Of a stretch of DNA of 64,000 bases, positions 14,331 through 25,660 are shown piece by piece (position 1 is the first letter of the stretch; the number at the start of each line of letters is the position of its first letter). The DNA lies in assembly GCF_910592395.1 (NCBI RefSeq), contig NC_088318.1, positions 4,920,756-4,984,755 on the forward strand, read 5' to 3'. A model generated the notes under the pieces. The model worked only from the letters and a program-made list of their open reading frames with translations. It searched no databases and was not told the origin of the DNA. Source of the DNA: Lineus longissimus (Eukaryota; Nemertea; Pilidiophora; Heteronemertea; Lineidae). The position numbers and the translations under genes are program-made.

Positions 14331-15600
14331 TCTTTTAATCAAACACTGATAACCCTATATTTGTAGTTCGGGCTTCTCTATCTCAGCCCAATATCGTTCA
14401 CTTTGAAACCTTTCTATTCAAGTCAAAGTTCATTAGTAAGCTAATAAGAAGACACAAATACTCGAAATGATAGGTTAAAGCGTAGTGCAAGGCGACAAAA
14501 CGTGCCCAGGTGTAAAAGAAATGCAAGTCCCCCGGAATCAAAGTCCGGTCCTTTTGTTAAAGTGAATAGAGTCGCCGAGTTCCTTTGTTGAAGATTATGT
14601 AGCTAACCCTGACCAAACCATAAACCACATTCGTTGACAATACACAACTATTGTATGGGGTCCTGCATTCGAAGGACGTCCATTCCTGTTACACCAGGTC
14701 AAAGCCCTAAAGGCCGGAGATTGAATGCTGAACATATTTTCATGATTTTCATCAGCGGAAATTACGTAGTCCGCCAAAGTAAAAGGCATGAAAATTTTAT
14801 TTTTTTTTAGAATTTCGCAAGGCGCAATATTTTGTGATGACAGTAGTAGGACTAATACCACCATCTACATGTAACAAAGTTACGAAATAAAAATCCAACG
14901 AGATGAAAACAGCATTTCTCAACTTGATGGATGGTTACTGGTGATGGAGGCTGAGTATCAAAATGACTTAAAGAATCCTCATCAGTCATATCCAAAGGTT
15001 TAAATATGAAAAGCATAGTCAAAACGGCTTAGAGGCCATCTTACAGAAATCTGGTCGCATTAGTCATAATTATCGACAGATAGACAGGTTCCTTGCATCG
15101 AAAGAAGCTGGTGTCGTTATTCTTTACGCATATTTGACAGGTTGAACCCAAAGTCGTGTAATTATATCATGCCAGTTTCAGGGCCATTTCCCACACTAAA
15201 CTCCTGGGTCCGCTTAGGTGAACATGTATCCGGTTGTAATCATAGGCCTGCCTAAATTTCACATGTCGTGTCCAAAACTGCCTCCCAACACTGTCCAAAA
15301 CCGTAGTTAGAACTCAGCATTAGTGTGATACTACCGGTGGCGGCGCATGGTGGCAGGCAGGGTAATTATCCTCCTGGCCAGGTAAATACCACGCCCAAGT
15401 TGTCCCTTTAAAACTTTTTACGACAAATGTCTAACGTGTTATTTGACATTATGAGCAGGAAGCACAGGCGCATGAATATCCAGCCCAATTGACGGCACTA
15501 TACACTCTTTAAACAACACTATTTTTGTTGAGTTGTGCCAGCTGGACACGGGAGTTTTGGTCTTCATGTGCAGTTTGTCATGTGCCTGTGACTGAGTCGA
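14331..15600. other. Region without recognised features
   Basis: No exon, RNA gene or repeat array was recognised. A frame at 14595-14864 (minus) has no family resemblance. Confidence 0.4.
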
Positions 15601-15604
15601 CTGA

Positions 15605-16040
15605 CCTGCAACAGAACGGGTGTTAGATCACGGCGGTGTGAGAACAGGTTAGCCTGTCACGGCGATATGAGAACAGGGCAGGTCACGGCGATGTAAGAAC
15701 AGGTTAGGTCACGGCGGTGTGAGAACAGGGTAGGTCACGGCGATGTCAGAACAGGTTAGTTCACGGTGGTGTGAGAACAGGTCAGGTCATGGCGCTGTGA
15801 GAACAGGGTAGGTCACGGCCGTGTGAGAACAGGTTAGGTCACGGCGGTGTGAGAACAGGGTAGGTCACGGCCGTGTGAGAACAGGTCAGGTCATGGCGCT
15901 GTGAGAACAGGGTAGGTCACGGTTGTATGAGAACAGGTTAGATCACGGCGGTGTGAGAACAGGTTAGGTCACGGCGATGTGAAAATAGGTTAGGTCACGG
16001 TGGTGCGAGAACAGATTAGCTCACGGCGATGTGAGAACAG
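15605..16040. repeat. Minisatellite, unit about 26 bp
   Basis: About 16 units of AGGTCACGGCGRTGTGAGAA followed by CAGGKT are arranged head to tail with moderate divergence. The array is purine-rich on the plus strand and carries no coding signal. Confidence 0.85.
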
Positions 16041-17668
16041 TATTGATATTCATGATGGTCGATCCTTTACCAATCTTGCCACTGATCATTCAGATACTTG
16101 ATAGTAAAGGGAGATGAGGAAGACGCTTCAGCCCAAACTCACTTTTAATAATCAGCAAGAAACTAATGCACTCCAATTGCTATTTCTTTTGTCTCAAGCA
16201 AAGATTGCCTAATCCCACATACAAAAGCCGTATAAAAATTTTATTTCATTTTTGACAGATGACGCTGCTGGGATTACGAATGCTGGTATGTCTACCCGAG
16301 ATGCGGTCATTAGGCAGTCGGCCGATCCATCGTGTGGATGTTGTATCCTAGATGATAAAATACATCACAGGTCTATCCATCATGACCGCTGGATCATAAC
16401 TGGGCATAAATCATTCACGTCAGATGAGGAGATCACATCCAAACTTGGCCGTCATTTATCAAAGTGACATTTGACTAAGAACCCTGTCTCTGAAATGGAG
16501 AACGAGGAATTTATACGCTTGAAAGATGATCCAATAATTCACGACCTCTGCCGCCATCTTGGATTTTGCTGCATGACCTTGGATTTTATAAATCACTTTT
16601 GCACCTTGACCCTACTTTCGGTTTGACCTTCGACCTTGGTACTAGGTTGATCAAAGTTCCTAAAGATCATGTTCCCGTTGAAGATGCCCCCACACCCACC
16701 CATTTGACATTTTAATGTTACACGAAGTAAGCTGCCAAGCTTGACTGACATTTATAGATGGTACCCGGTCAGGTCACCAGATGGATAGACGAGCTGCCAT
16801 CTGTAAATACATGTGGTATCACTCTCTAGGACATTTGCACACAACCATGATGCGGATTTCAGCAGAACTAAAACATGCCACCCAACCCAATATCCTCGCC
16901 TCGATATACCCTCGCACCCTCAATCAAAAGTACATTATCAAATCATATATCTCAAAAGAAACCAAGCTTGACGAAAATCAAACCACGTGACCAGACACAT
17001 CAATCAATAATTAGAAAATCTAATTAACCTACATTAGAATGCGAGTTTGGTGTTGTGATTAATAGGCTCTCGTAGCGGTTGGGGCCCCGGGACCCCAGGA
17101 CATTTGCATCACACGCCATATGTGGCGGCCAAGATAAAATTCTATTGACAAGTACTAATCACCAATTGTTCTAAGATCAACGCTATCAATTAAAAAGATT
17201 AAAATTTGTTCTGACAGGTTTTGGAATATTGACAGCCAGTGGTTTGAATATTAAACTAGGCACTTTCAAAATGGGCAGTAGGCCTACGACACTTCCTGTG
17301 CACTTTTTTGCCACACCAATTTCCGCTGATATAAAATGTAACTTCATAAGATGAAAATAACATTTGTTGGTATTTGATTACATAATTGCATTCATTTGTG
17401 AAAATGTGTCTCTTCTTCAGCAAGATTTTCGGGCAGGGGTATGTCTAGCAACGTCACTGAGTTAGGTACCGGGAGTCGTTTGGCCTATCCAAAAACCTAT
17501 CGCATTGGGACTGGCATTTAAGGTGATCTTGGGCTCCTGATGGGCATCAGTCGTGAAAGGCAAAAACAATCCAGATCGGACACTTCCGGTGTGAACGAAA
17601 AGGCTGTCCGCAGGAGGAAGTGTCCGGACAGGCGTTATCTAACTTCCACTTCCTATAATTGCACCATT

Positions 17669-17885
17669 GGACATGGCAGACGACCACAAACTCCTGGCCA
17701 GAGAACTAATAAACATGTCAGAACGAGTCACTCGTCTGAATCTGTTGCGGTCACATCATCTGCCAGTCACAGTCGGAAATATGCATGTCAGAACCAGGGC
17801 TGTCTTATTTCCTTCACGTATGTCCCCGGGCGGGACTGAACCACGATATGTCTACGTGGATGACACCGCGGACAGGTACCGGTAA
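17669..17885 (+). CDS. Candidate first coding exon or short ORF, unknown product
   Basis: An ATG at about 17673, within a weak A-containing context, opens a frame of about 70 codons (MADDHKLLARELINMSERVT...) ending at a TAA near 17883-17885. Just before the stop, the sequence CCGGTAACG could be a splice donor, so this may be a first exon. The frame is GC-richer than its surroundings and has balanced composition, with DHKLLARELI and YVYVDDTADRY segments. I do not recognise a family and found no convincing second exon before the 18 kb satellite. It may be fortuitous. Confidence 0.25.
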
Positions 17886-17999
17886 CGTCGTACTGGCCAA
17901 GGGTCAAGGCAGAGCCAAAATCAGTCAATCTACAAGTAATCCTCAATGTGTGCAGCTTCTAGTCATGATCTAATTGAGAAAAAGCAATCCGGAGTTATC

Positions 18000-18905
18000 G
18001 TTAGTTTCGTGATGCTGGCCACTGCGCCATCAACTTCAAAATGGCATAATCAGTGATGCTGACCACTGCACTACCAATTACACCAGAATGGCAGAATCAG
18101 TGATGTTGACCACTGCGCTACCAATTACACCACAGGGCAGAATCAGTGATGCTGACCACTGCGCTACCAATTACACCAGAATGGCAGAACCAGTGATGCT
18201 GACCACTGCGCTACCAATTACACCACAATGGCAGAATCAGTGATGCTGACCACTGCGCTACCAATTACACCGCAATGGCAGATTCTGTGATGCTGACCTT
18301 TGCGCGCGGCTACCAACACCAAAATGGTAGAATCAGTCATGCTGGTAACTGCGCCACCACTACCAAAGTTGCAGAATCAGGGATGCTGGCCGTACCAACA
18401 ACAACAAAATGGTCGAATCAATCAATCAATTAATAAACAATGTCTTATAGAGCGCCAAACTCCAGGTAAACCTGCTCAAGGCGCTACCTCCCCACCAAGA
18501 AATGCTTCCTCGAACAGCCAGGATTTTAGGAGTCGTTTAAAAGCAAGCAGCGCGTCCGTGAATCAGTGATGTAGTCACTGCATGTGCCCCCATTACCAAA
18601 GTTGCAGTATCAGGGATGCTGACCGTACCAACAACAACAAAATGGTCGAATCAGTGATGCAGTTGCAGTCACTGCATGTGCCCCCATTACTAAAGTTGCA
18701 GAATCAGGGATGCTGACCGTACCAACAATAACAAAATGGTCTAATCAGTGATGTAGTCACTGCATGTGCCACCATTACCAAAGTTGCAGTATCAGGGATA
18801 ATGACCGTACCAACAACAACAAAATGGTCGAATCAGTGATGCTGTCACTGCAGGTGCCACCATTATCAAAGTTGCAGCATCAGGGATGCTGACCGTACCA
18901 AGAGC
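18000..18905. repeat. Minisatellite, unit about 47 bp (left part)
   Basis: Units read GCAGAATCAGTGATGCTGAC followed by CACTGCGCTACCAATTACAC and CACAATG. Units from 18000 to 18300 are regular. Later ones are diverged and interspersed with an inserted LINE tail. The array resumes in the same orientation at 21420-21660, beyond the foldback element. Confidence 0.8.
18420..18560 (-). mobile_element. 3' tail of a CR1/L2-type LINE inserted in the satellite
   Basis: On the minus strand the sequence reads the last RT codons (FKRLLKSWLFEEAF, then a stop), then GCGCCTTGAGCAGG, GGCGCTCTATAAGA and a (ATTG)n tail at 18417-18432 (plus-strand AATCAATCAATC). Such 3' ends, with a GCGC stem and short tandem tail, are typical of L2/CR1-group LINEs in aquatic animals. 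Only about 140 bp are present. Confidence 0.6.
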
Positions 18906-19198
18906 AAAGTGGTAAGTAGTAAGGCATGTTGTTTATGGTCCCGATTGAGGAAGATTCGCAAAGAGGATTCATCTAAAAAATAGATTCTAGGCGGGAAATT
19001 CAAAAAATAGTTCCCAAATGGATAAAAGAGGGCGCTTTGTTCAGCGCAGCGGGAAATTCAAATTTTGAAGTGACAACAGGCCATAATACTACAAGCTTGC
19101 ATCGGTACGATTGATCTCTTTTTAAAGATTTGGGGTGGATTTTAGAAAGGCCTTTTTTGGTCCTTTGCAGAACCTTTTTTGTTTGGAAGGGTAGCTCT

Positions 19199-19552
19199 TC
19201 ACAGGAACTTTGGAAGATGGTCTTGGTGAAGCAGATACCAGGTTCTCTCATCGGCCGTTTCGAACAATCGACTTCTGCATGTCTGTAGCAGGAACCAAGC
19301 ATCGGGAGTAACCTCTAACATGGTGACGTTGAAGCTGTCTCTTCGCACCTGACATAGGCCTACTCGATCATGCTTCCATCCATTGTGTAGAAGATTTGCT
19401 GGTAGAATTATTACCCCCATGCAGGTGTTCATTTCTGGTTGGTAGTTCTTGTGTATAAAGTTGGCCGACTCAATGACGCTCTTAGGTAGATCAAACATTG
19501 GTTTTGGGTAGAGGTCTTCATCCTGGAGCTTCCAATACTTGGTAGGGTCCAA
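19199..19552 (-). pseudogene. Protein-like frame in left arm of the foldback element, unknown family
   Basis: The 117-codon frame begins MDPTKYWKLQDEDLYPKPMF and continues through DLPKSVIES, MGVIILPANLL, VRRDSFNVTMLEV and DAWFLLQTC. The same protein, frameshifted, is encoded in inverted orientation in the right arm (20712-21168). Conservation of the encoded words between arms is consistent with either a recent duplication or past coding constraint. The start Met is the first in frame. No catalytic motif is recognised. It could be part of an uncharacterised transposon protein. Confidence 0.35.
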
Positions 19553-19585
19553 TTCTTCTAGATGTGTGTAACCACTGTCGATGAT

Positions 19586-19650
19586 GTAGCGCTTAGAGTG
19601 TTAGACCGTGGTTCGGCTGGTCACGGGTTCGACTCCTGGTGAATCTGCCA
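19586..19650 (+). repeat. tRNA-like module (SINE head), copy 1
   Basis: GTAGCGCTTAGAGTGTTAGA resembles a tRNA A-box region and CACGGGTTCGACTCCTGG is a good B-box with T-arm pairing. At about 65 nt it is too short for a complete tRNA, lacks a clear acceptor stem, and is followed by a T-rich stretch and TTCATTCAAGTTCATG. That fits a tRNA-derived SINE or a truncated tRNA pseudogene. Confidence 0.5.
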
Positions 19651-20187
19651 CATTTTTTTCTCTTTTTTTCTTCATTATCTTGTTAGCTATTCATTCAAGT
19701 TCATGGCAGACGGCGTGAGCCTTTACAAAATCACCAACTACAATAAAGATCCCACCAAAACAGAATGTAGGCTAAATGGCAGAATGGATTCCAAGAGAAT
19801 CGACTCGAACTTAAGAACAAATCCGCCATGTCGCTGACATCATTGGCGCAAAAAACTATTTCTTTTGACCCTGTTGACCTCAATTCTAAAAACTTTTTCA
19901 AAAAGGCCATTCAAACGTAAAATCAACTGCAAGCATTATCTTTTATATCACCGAGGTATATAAATACGATATAGTGTGAAAAATCTGTACAACTATCGAA
20001 ATATAACATTACTTGGAACTATTTCGGTCAATCACTCTGCACCTGCGCGAACTAATCACAATTGCGGCGCGTTTTCAATATGGCGACGACTTGAATGGTA
20101 TTCGAGGGATGTCATCTAGTCATGCATCACCTGGCTCGTTGATAACTGGCAAATAAAATCTCCAGGTCAACATGAAAGCCTTTCTGG

Positions 20188-20250
20188 TATAGCGCTTAGA
20201 GTGTTGGACCATGGTTCGGCTGGTCACGGGTTCGACTCCCGGTGAATCTG
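20188..20250 (+). repeat. tRNA-like module (SINE head), copy 2
   Basis: Nearly identical to the module at 19586-19650, including ACGGGTTCGACTCCCGGTGA with a perfect CGGG/CCCG T-stem. The same T-rich tail and TATTCATTCATGTTCATG follow. It is again too short for a functional tRNA. Confidence 0.5.
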
Positions 20251-21419
20251 ACACATTTTTTCTTTTTTTCCCTTTATTATCTTGTTACATGTATCTATTC
20301 ATTCATGTTCATGTTATTATTTTCAATATCATCATTGTCATTATTATATCTTGAAGAAAACCACCGAAACAAACAATTTTAAACTGCAGCACGCTCTGAT
20401 TCCGTGCGTTCGAGTACTTCCGAGGATGATTCGTATCAGCAGCAAGATTTCTCGAGGCTACATTGGGGTGGAAAAGTATTTCTCTCAGACTGTGACTTCT
20501 CCAATCAGAATTAGCTAAAGGGCATCCTGAGATCCAGGCTTTTCATACGCTCCTTCGTCATATCGAGAGGGGGAGTAGATTGAAAACCACTGCTGCCAAG
20601 ATGTTTAAAGGGGATCGCCGTTCGTTCACATGATGTCATCTGGTCATGCATCACCTGACCCGTTGATAACAGGCAAATAAAATCCTTACGTGAACATGAA
20701 AGCCTTGACGGTTGCATCGCATTATGGACATCATCGACAGTGGTTATACACATCTAGAAGAATTGGACCCGACCAAGTATTTGAAGCTCCAGGATGAAGA
20801 CCACTACCCAAAACCAATCTTTGATCTACCCAAGAGCGTCATTGAGTCGGCTAAGTTTGTACACAAGAACCACCAACCAGAAATGAACATCTGCATGGGG
20901 TAATAATTCTACCAGCAAATCTTCTACACAATGGATGGAAGCATGATCGAGTAGGCCTATGTCAGGTGCGAAGAGACAGCTTCAACATCACCATGTTAGA
21001 GGTTACTCCCGATGCTTGGTTCCTGCAACAGACATGCAGAAGTCGATTCTTCGAAACGGCCGAGAACCTGGTATCAGCTTCACCAAGACCATCTTCCAAA
21101 GTTCCTGTGAAGAGCTACCCTTCCAAACAAAAAAAGGTCCTGATAGGGACCAAAAAAGGCCTTTCTAAAGGCCACCCGATGCAAGCTTGTATAGTATTAT
21201 GGCCTGTTGTCACTTCAAAATTTGAATTTCCCGCTGCGCTGATTGAAGCGCCCTCTTTTAACCATTTGAAAAATATTTCTCAACAAATTTCCCACTGATC
21301 AAAGCGCCCTCTTTTATCCATTTGAGAACAATTTTTTGATTTCCCGCCTGGAATCTATTTTTAGACGAATCATCGCGAATCCTCCTCAATCGGGACCATA
21401 AACAACATGCATTATTACT

Positions 21420-21660
21420 GTGTTAGAATCAGTGATGCTGTCACTGCATGCGCCACCATTAGCAAAGTTGCAGAATCAGGGATGCTGGTCGTACCAACAC
21501 TAACAAAATAGCAGATTCAGTGATGCTGACCGTATACCAACAACATAATGGCAGAATCCGTGATGCTGGTCACAGCATGCGCCACCATTACCAGAATGAT
21601 GGAGTGAGTGATGCAGACTGCTGCCCCACAGAAACAAAAAATAAAAGAATCAGTCATGCT
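21420..21660. repeat. Minisatellite, unit about 47 bp (right part)
   Basis: Continues the 18000-18905 array in the same orientation (GAATCAGTGATGCTG, GCACCACCATTA-type units), separated from it by the foldback element. Confidence 0.7.
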
Positions 21661-22369
21661 ATATAGGCTGATCACACAGCGCCAAGGCAGAATCCAGAAG
21701 TTTCAAGTTCTCCGACACCTTTACAATGCCTCATTTGGCCCTGATGTGTTGATTTCCATGACAACCACGACAACATGACAAATACCTCAATCAGAAATGT
21801 CATATCTTCGGTGCATTGTTCACCGGCCAAATGTCTCCTGAACTCGATCGCTCGGTCTTCATTAGGCTCTTGAGGATGATCATTAGGTATTAGCCACTGC
21901 GGGGAAGACGGACACATCTAATGGCGCTCATCCATCAAAATGCTCCTCACTCCATCATACTAATGTACAATCTCTTCATCATGCGAATGGAAAGACAATT
22001 ACATTCTTGGACAGGCTGTAGGATGTTTCTCGCCATTTTGGTATTGGTGGCGCAATACAGACAGAATAAAAACACCCGGTAAAAACATCTAGATGATTGG
22101 TCTATAGGTTAGCCCATTTGACGAAAAAATGGGACTGCATGCAAACGATCCTAAAAAGCCTTGGGAAAGTATTTTACTTCAAGTATATAGCTCTTTCTTG
22201 TCATGATTTGTCCCCCGATTCTGGATATTTTAAGGTTGTATTTTCATATACATTTTGAAATTTCATCGACCTTATATTTTGTTCAATATCTCTTACATCC
22301 CACTTTATACGAAGGTCATCAGATTCAGTAGACATTTTTGGCCTGGCTGATCAGGATAAGACACCAGAA

Positions 22370-23400
22370 CGAGGAAGCAAGTTTTCGAAGCGCGCGCGCT
22401 CTGGTGAAAGCAACCAATACATATCCTATGCCCCATATAGTTTTAGGCGGGGCCATCCACAGTCGTAAAAAATAACGATTTAATTGTTAATAGTGCTTAA
22501 ATAGTAGATTTTTCTCTACCAGACTTTGCTACATAGTTTATAAATTTGTTGACTCTTCACGGAGAAGTTGTCAGATAGCGGTGTAGAAGTTTAAAATGTC
22601 CCAGGATAGAATGCCCGGGAAACAAAGGATTCTATTATGCGCTTCAATCTCTGAGCTATTGACGGCCAGGGTCTCTATTGAACCATATTGCAGAATACAA
22701 TAGGGCCGGACACTTTTTCCAGGGGGGCATTTGTTACTGTTACACCGGCACAACTTTTTGATCTCGAAGGATCAAACATCAGTACGTATACATGGAGGCC
22801 GGGAGCGCATTTTGAATATTCAATAGCGCGACAATGGTGGAAATAACCAATAGGATGAGCTACCCAAAGTAAGCTACGTGCACTCGTATCTCTGCTGCAT
22901 CATCGAGTGACGCTGCACGGAGATTGTCGGTACAACTTTTTGGCCGGGCCCCTGAAGATCAAACACCAGAACGGGAGGCTATACACCTTTCCAGAAATGG
23001 GGCGCTGAGTGTCCGTAATAGTGATGTCATAAGGGGAAACTAGGCCTTATGGTGGAGGGACAAAGGCGATAGTCATGGTTGACCAACACACTTGAATGCC
23101 TTTAATGACGGACAAGGGGGAAAAGGTTAGTTCCAATGCAAGCCACCAATTTCGGGAAGCATGTATAGCGGTAGTCAATATATACAGCGCGGTAATGGTG
23201 AAAATAACCAATAAGCGGAGCCTACGAAAATCGCCAAAAAAGCGATGCATCCTCGTATCGTATCTGCTGCATCAGCCAAAGTTCATAAATTGATTGACGC
23301 TGCACGGAGGTTGTCAGATAGCGGAGGATCAAACACCAGAACGGGAGCGTATTTTCAATATTCAACAACGCGGCGATGGTGATGGGAAGCAGACGGGGGT
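22370..23400. repeat. Degenerate long-unit repeat region
   Basis: Blocks containing GATCAAACACCAGAACGGGA, a TTCAATATTCAAYARCGCG segment, AACCAATARG and GACGCTGCACGGAGRTTGTC recur at about 22560-22990 and 23150-23400. The units are a few hundred bp and poorly conserved. A copy of another dispersed repeat (22992-23175) lies between them. No gene recognised. Confidence 0.5.
22992..23175 (-). repeat. Dispersed repeat F, copy 1
   Basis: Reverse complement of the 180-bp sequences at 43307-43485 and 52525-52705, sharing CAAGTGTGTTGGTCAACCAT and GTCCGTCATTAAAGGCATTC. No terminal repeats or coding potential were seen in it. Confidence 0.7.
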
Positions 23401-23959
23401 TTTTGTTGTCGGAGTCATCCATCAATCACGAGATGATGGATGATCATGATGGTTTGATTACACATCAGGAGTTTGGTAGTTATCAATCAGATAACCACAT
23501 GATGCCAAGCTGCCTCACAGCGGTTACGTGATGCTTTACTTTGACCTTTGCTTTTGGTATGTCATAATGTCGGCCAATTTATCGGGTGATTCATAAAAAC
23601 TTCATGAGACGTGATGACACGTGCTTCTCATCTAAGTTTTGTTCGAGTATAGGGACCAATAATTTGTATTAATTTCTGAGCGGTCACGAGGCTTAATCAT
23701 TCTCTTGAGCTGTAGTTTCGATCCGAGTTGCAATCTGTCAGGGCTACATTTTTGTACCTACAGACGATCAGATTTCCCTCTGTCAACGAATCACCAAATC
23801 ACTAGATTTTCGTTTACCCTATATAGCATATGCTATATAGTTGAAGTCCGTCAACTTCGATCGAATCGACTGTTCATTTCCAATAATAAGGTACCCTATA
23901 ATATGTAGTTGCAGTACGTTTACGTGAGTATTTAAAAGAAACCACGAAACATTCCAAAT

Positions 23960-24650
23960 CCTCATGTTCTTTCAGGTATTTGCAATCCGTCAACGAACTA
24001 CCAAGTCATTTTACTTGAAGTAGTACAATTGGAATCAGTCAACGTACTACCAAGTCATTTCCCTTGAAGTAGTAGATTTGGAATTCGTCAACGTACTACC
24101 AAGTCATTTCACTTGAAGTAGTACAATTGGAATCCGTCAACGAACTACCAAGTCATTTCCCTTGGAGTAGTACAGTTGGAATCCGTCAATGAACTACCAA
24201 GTCATTTCCCTTGAAGTAGTACAGTAGGAATCCTTCAACGAACTACCAAGTCATTTCCCTTGATGTTCATGTTGTTGCAATCTTCAACGAACTACCAAGT
24301 CATTTCCCTTGAAGTAGTACAATTGGAATCCGTCAACGTACTACCAAGTCATTTCCCTTGAAGTAGTACAATTGGAATCCGTCAACGAACTACCAAGTCA
24401 TTTCCCTTGAAGTAGTACAATTGGAATCAGTCAACGAACTACCAAGTCATTTCCCTTGAAGAAGTACAGTTGGAATCCGTCAACGAACTACCAAGTCATT
24501 TCCCTTGAAGTAGTACAGTTGGAATCCGTCAACGAACTACCAAGTCATTTCCCTTGATGTTCATGTTGTTGCAATCGTCAACGAACTACCAAGTCATTTC
24601 CCTGAGTTGCAATCCATCAACGAACTACCGAAAATTTCCATTGATCGAAA
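23960..24650. repeat. Minisatellite, unit 49 bp
   Basis: About 14 well-conserved units of CAACGAACTACCAAGTCATT followed by TCCCTTGAAGTAGTACAATT and GGAATCCGT. Two units carry a variant ending (GATGTTCATGTTGTTGCAAT) spaced about 300 bp apart, suggesting a higher-order duplication. Confidence 0.9.
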
Positions 24651-25660
24651 GGTATAATGCCTTTGAATACAAAGACTCTGAATTTACCTACCAACAGGAA
24701 GTGTTTACTTTGTAATAGCCTAATCTGTCTCGGTTAACGGGCTATGATGAGTTTTATCATGGCACGATCCACAACCGTCAGCCCGACATGCCTGAGATCC
24801 AAGGCCACGTTGCCTCGTTTGTCAAACCATCAATCACCGATCTGTTGACCTGACAAACATAGCAGCATAATAAATCATGGCCGACCCGGATCAAGACAAG
24901 CTGTTGCAGGGTACGGCAGGAGCTTGGTGGAGGGGCCATAAGGGTGCCTCCCATCAGATTAGGAGTGATCCGGAGTTCGTGACTTGAATCCTAAGTCCAT
25001 ATGGCGACACCATCGGAATGCGTGTGAACTATCTGTACTAGTTTCCTTCAAAAGACTACACACGGCCCGACGACAAAGCCACGCTGGGTATTAATCAGCA
25101 GATTCAGAACTATAATTATTACCTTGGAACTCTTGTGGCGGAGCAGACAAGATCCGCTGAGATATATCAAAGCGGAGAACAAACATGCAGAAAGCTGTTT
25201 AACAATACCAACTGTGAAAGCTTTTTATGAATTATAGGACTAGTAACCATGGGTACATCAGAATATGTTCGAATACGCAGACTCCTATGCAGTTCATTTC
25301 GTCGTCCTGTCGCCTTTCTTCCCGGCGACCGTCCTGAGGTACAGGTTTTTGATGTCTGGTCGAGAGGTGGAGTATATTGAAAATCGCTGGTTATGTCAGG
25401 ATGCCTGGCGATAGGACGGGGCCGGTCCACCATGCGTCCGGAGTGTCCATGGAGAATTGGCCAAATAATGCAGTAGGTGGCAGAAATGAATATTGAGAGG
25501 CATTTGTAACCCCCGCCGGTTGTATTACCTCAAAAAACGTTCACATAAAGATACTGAGAGTTGTTCGTCTAAACCGGTCTTGAGGCAAGTGGGTGTCACA
25601 ACAGCTGTCCAAATGTCTACTCGGGGACATTTGGGGCATGTCAGTTTGCCCACCCTACTC
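24651..25660. other. Region with a foldback relative, no gene
   Basis: Contains at 25280-25450 a relative of the 585-895 foldback family (ATGCAGTTCATTTCGTCGTC on one side, GGGGCCGGTCCACCATGCGT on the other). The remaining sequence shows no recognised features. Confidence 0.4.

Larger units (their letters stand above)
18922..21412. mobile_element. Foldback element: inverted arms of about 670 bp around a 1.15-kb spacer, inserted in a satellite
   Basis: The left arm (about 18922-19588) and right arm (about 20732-21412) are reverse complements with roughly 90 percent identity by eye, plus small indels. The outer ends both contain a CCCGATTGAGG / CCTCAATCGGG word next to ATGTTGTTTATGG. The same 47-bp satellite, in the same orientation, flanks both sides, which indicates insertion into the array. 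Each arm carries a related open frame (19199-19552 minus; 20712-20903 plus, then a shift to 20966-21298) with shared words DPTKY, KLQDED, DLPKSVIES and MLEVTPDAW. I do not recognise that protein. The spacer holds two tRNA-like modules and a direct duplication of about 80 bp (20104-20186 and 20633-20712). Confidence 0.65.

Noticed and set aside
13927-14349. 140-codon plus-strand frame rich in MNLFLS and SFFLHE
   Set aside because: Translation of the 43-44 bp repeat array; periodic and without protein-like complexity.
15605-16040. CRISPR-like regular repeats (also at 23960-24650 and 53345-54365)
   Set aside because: No unique spacers between repeats, eukaryotic context, and units vary by point mutation as in minisatellites.
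16252-16467. Possible terminal exon after TTTTTGACAG
   Set aside because: The acceptor is plausible but no upstream exon or family resemblance was found.
19586-19650. Functional tRNA gene
   Set aside because: Good B-box but only about 65 nt, no acceptor stem, and present as part of a duplicated repeat.
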